A DNA stretch of 64,000 nt. Source: Streptomyces sp. NBC_00443. GTDB lineage: Bacteria; Actinomycetota; Actinomycetes; Streptomycetales; Streptomycetaceae. Positions 62,298 to 64,000 of the stretch are shown here, piece by piece; position 1 is the stretch's first letter; every line of letters begins with the position of its first letter. Under the pieces are notes generated by a model. The model was not told the DNA's origin. It saw only the letters and a list, made by a program, of their open reading frames with translations, and did no database searches. The stretch is from positions 930,001-994,000 of the forward strand of contig NZ_CP107917.1 of the NCBI RefSeq assembly GCF_036014175.1, read 5' to 3'. The position numbers were made by a program, and so were the translations under genes.

Positions 62298-63377
62298 CTA
62301 CTCCTCCGCCAGGAACCCGTACGCGGTGGTGACGAAGGGGTCGTGGGCGCGGAAGCGGCGGGTGCACACCGCGGCCAGGGCCGTTCCCGTGTCGGGCCGG
62401 AAGCCCAGGAAGGCCTGCTGGCCGAGGGTGGCCCCGCTGTGGAAGTACATCGGCCCGCCGTCGGTGGGGTGCCGGAACCACGCCACCGTGTGCACGTGCC
62501 GGCGGCCCAGGCCGCGCCGCAGCACGGGCGTGCGCACCGCCCGCAGCGCGTCGGCCGGCGGGAAACCGGCCGGGTCGAGGTGCGCCTCCAGGAATGTGAG
62601 CAGGTCGTGCGGAGTGGCGCGGACGGCACCTGCCGCCTCGAAGCCGCCCGCGTCGAAGGCGAGGGTGGGGGTGCTCCCGTCCTTGCCGTGCCCGACGGCG
62701 TCGGTCTTCGGGTCCTCCGCCCGCAGGGCCGTGCCGCTCAGACCGAGGGGACGCAGTACGTGCGTGGCGAGCAGTTCCTCCCACGCCGTACCGGACACCG
62801 CCGCGAGGGCGTGACCGAGCACGGCGACGCCGAAGTTGGAGTAGTGCCACCGGGTGCCGGGCCGGTGCCGTGGGCGGTACCGCAGGAAGGCGTCCGTGAC
62901 CCGCTGGGCCGGATAGCGGCCGTAGGGATTGGTGCGCCAGGCGGGCAGCGCCCGGCGGTAGAAGTCGGCCGGCAGGGCGGGCAGCCCGGCGGTGTGCGTG
63001 ATGAGGTGGGCCAGCGTCACCGGGTCCGCGCCGGTCCGCCGGCCGGGGTCCAGGCAGGCGGCGGCCGGTTCGCCCCCGGTCAACAGGCCTCGCCGGACGA
63101 GCTGGGCCAGCAGCAGGCCGGTGAACGTCTTCGAGGCCGAACCGATCTCGTAGCGCAGGTCCTGCCGGGGGACCGGCGGGGGCGGGGCCGTCCCGGCGCA
63201 GTGCACCGTGCGACGGCCGTGCCGGGACACCGCGAAGACGACGTCGGGTGCGTCGACGGCATCGGCGGCGCTCTCCAGGCGCTCGCGCAGGGTGTCGTCG
63301 TCGCCGGGACCGCCGTCCACGCCGGGCTGGTCCACGTCGTCGGCGAGGCCCGGCCAGGGCGTGGACCGGCCGGTCAT
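62298..63377 (-). CDS. Beta-lactamase-family serine hydrolase
   Basis: A 359-residue class C beta-lactamase/DD-peptidase-like hydrolase. SxxK is in GSASKTF (Ser near residue 80), the YxN motif is YSNFG, and the later HSGATLGQ gives the HxG. No clear signal peptide, so probably cytoplasmic or with an unusual export route. Its ATG overlaps the stop of the upstream gene (ATGA), showing coupling with the uncharacterised protein. The substrate may be a peptide or ester rather than penicillin. Confidence 0.88.
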   Translation of the reverse strand: MTGRSTPWPGLADDVDQPGVDGGPGDDDTLRERLESAADAVDAPDVVFAVSRHGRRTVHCAGTAPPPPVPRQDLRYEIGSASKTFTGLLLAQLVRRGLLTGGEPAAACLDPGRRTGADPVTLAHLITHTAGLPALPADFYRRALPAWRTNPYGRYPAQRVTDAFLRYRPRHRPGTRWHYSNFGVAVLGHALAAVSGTAWEELLATHVLRPLGLSGTALRAEDPKTDAVGHGKDGSTPTLAFDAGGFEAAGAVRATPHDLLTFLEAHLDPAGFPPADALRAVRTPVLRRGLGRRHVHTVAWFRHPTDGGPMYFHSGATLGQQAFLGFRPDTGTALAAVCTRRFRAHDPFVTTAYGFLAEE

Positions 63378-64000
63378 GAGGTGGCGTGCGTCAGCTCGGA
63401 CAGGGCGCGGGAGGTGGCCAGCACGGAGGCGAAGGCGGCGACCAGCGTCGGGTGGTAGATCATGTCGAACAGTTCGTCCGGCTCGCCCTCGGGCATGTCC
63501 CGTACGGCTGGCATGGCGCCGTCGGCCTGCTGCGCGGCGGCGAAGCCCTCCCAGCCCCGTTCGTCCAGGGTGGGGCGCGGCAGGCAGGCGTCGACGACGA
63601 GAAGTTCGCCGAGCAGGTCCCAGCGCTTGAGGTCCAGCCAGTCGTCGATCCAGGCCGGCAGCCACATGGCGAGGTAGTCGGCGATGTCCGGCGGCAGGCC
63701 GTCGGGGTTCGCTCCCCAGTCGGTGAGGTGGAACACCGTGTGGGTGAGGTCGTAGGCGATGTGCCCGCTGACCGTCCAGGGCTCGGGCCTGCTGCCCAGC
63801 CACGTGGAGCCGACGATGTCCGCCTCGGGCATCCGGGGCGTCAGGCCGAAGCGGCGCTGGAACGCGGACAGTCCGAGGCGTCGGGTCGGGTCCAGTTCGA
63901 GGGCCGACCAGCTGTTGAGCCGCTGGTAGAGGACGGTCGCACGCTCCACCTCGGGCTCGCTGTACCCGAGTTCCTTGTACGGCAGGTACACCTCGAACGG
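63374..64000 (-). CDS. Uncharacterised protein, DUF6895-like (partial, runs off the window)
   Basis: At least 205 residues, continuing beyond the window end. The motif GHIAYDLTHTVFHLTDWG resembles the DUF6895 family, with LPPDIADYLAMWLPAWIDDWLDLKRWDL and RALSELTHA at the end. Helix-rich and probably cytoplasmic. Function unknown. It lies upstream of and coupled to the serine hydrolase. Members are known in streptomycetes, but I do not recall an experimentally shown role. Confidence 0.7.
   Translation of the reverse strand, partial: PFEVYLPYKELGYSEPEVERATVLYQRLNSWSALELDPTRRLGLSAFQRRFGLTPRMPEADIVGSTWLGSRPEPWTVSGHIAYDLTHTVFHLTDWGANPDGLPPDIADYLAMWLPAWIDDWLDLKRWDLLGELLVVDACLPRPTLDERGWEGFAAAQQADGAMPAVRDMPEGEPDELFDMIYHPTLVAAFASVLATSRALSELTHATS

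Overview
The window is high-GC DNA with strong G/C bias at third codon positions, GTG/TTG as well as ATG starts, and gene families typical of filamentous actinomycetes. These include a streptogrisin-type protease with a chitin-binding tail, F420-type oxidoreductases, many MarR/TetR/LacI/LysR regulators, and a fur-katG pair. I read it as a Streptomyces (or very close relative) chromosome, probably an accessory or arm-like region, because catabolic and stress genes dominate and no ribosomal, tRNA or core replication genes are seen. The species cannot be named from this sequence alone.

Layout. (1) 0-6 kb: a broken TerD-family gene, a pirin gene divergent from a translationally coupled pair of MarR-like genes, a TPR protein, a frameshifted PepSY membrane protein and peptide deformylase. 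(2) 6-19 kb: a mercuric-reductase-like flavoprotein and thioredoxin; an aromatic-aldehyde module (benzaldehyde-type dehydrogenase, 4-hydroxybenzoate 3-monooxygenase pobA, LacI regulator); a TetR gene and an FMN reductase sharing two operator copies; a LysR regulator, an F420-type oxidoreductase, an ArsR-like regulator, an MFS exporter and TerC. (3) 19-31 kb: an HSL-type esterase, a PucR-type regulator, a MarR gene, a truncated quinone-reductase-like gene, a CaiB-type CoA transferase, a lipoprotein, a fructosamine-kinase-like protein, a two-gene molybdenum hydroxylase and an FAD monooxygenase. (4) 31-37.7 kb: a hydroxyquinol pathway operon (FAD hydroxylase, hydroxyquinol 1,2-dioxygenase, maleylacetate reductase, YceI protein) divergent from a GAF/AAA/Fis regulator. 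(5) 37.8-57.8 kb: a mixed carbohydrate and stress region with PPK2, glucarate dehydratase and a GntP permease behind paired palindromes, archease, CapA, two paralogous phosphoribosyltransferases, two SDRs, hemerythrin, and a coupled nucleotidyltransferase / BON-like / metallophosphoesterase operon. (6) 57.9-64 kb: katG-fur, a secreted serine protease and a coupled pair (uncharacterised protein plus serine hydrolase) that runs off the window.

How the genes work together: two peripheral aromatic routes feed ring cleavage. 4-Hydroxybenzaldehyde/4-hydroxybenzoate goes to protocatechuate, and resorcinol-type phenols go via hydroxyquinol to maleylacetate and 3-oxoadipate. Around these lie redox and stress functions (KatG, Fur, hemerythrin, PPK2, thioredoxin, pirin).

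A window-wide caution: eight genes are disrupted by single-base changes, almost all one-base losses in G or C runs. This looks more like consensus error than biology. Those genes are given at full length with the break marked. Two, TerD-like and the truncated quinone reductase, carry further damage and look like real pseudogenes. I do not see CRISPR arrays, tRNAs, rRNAs, transposases or a complete prophage.
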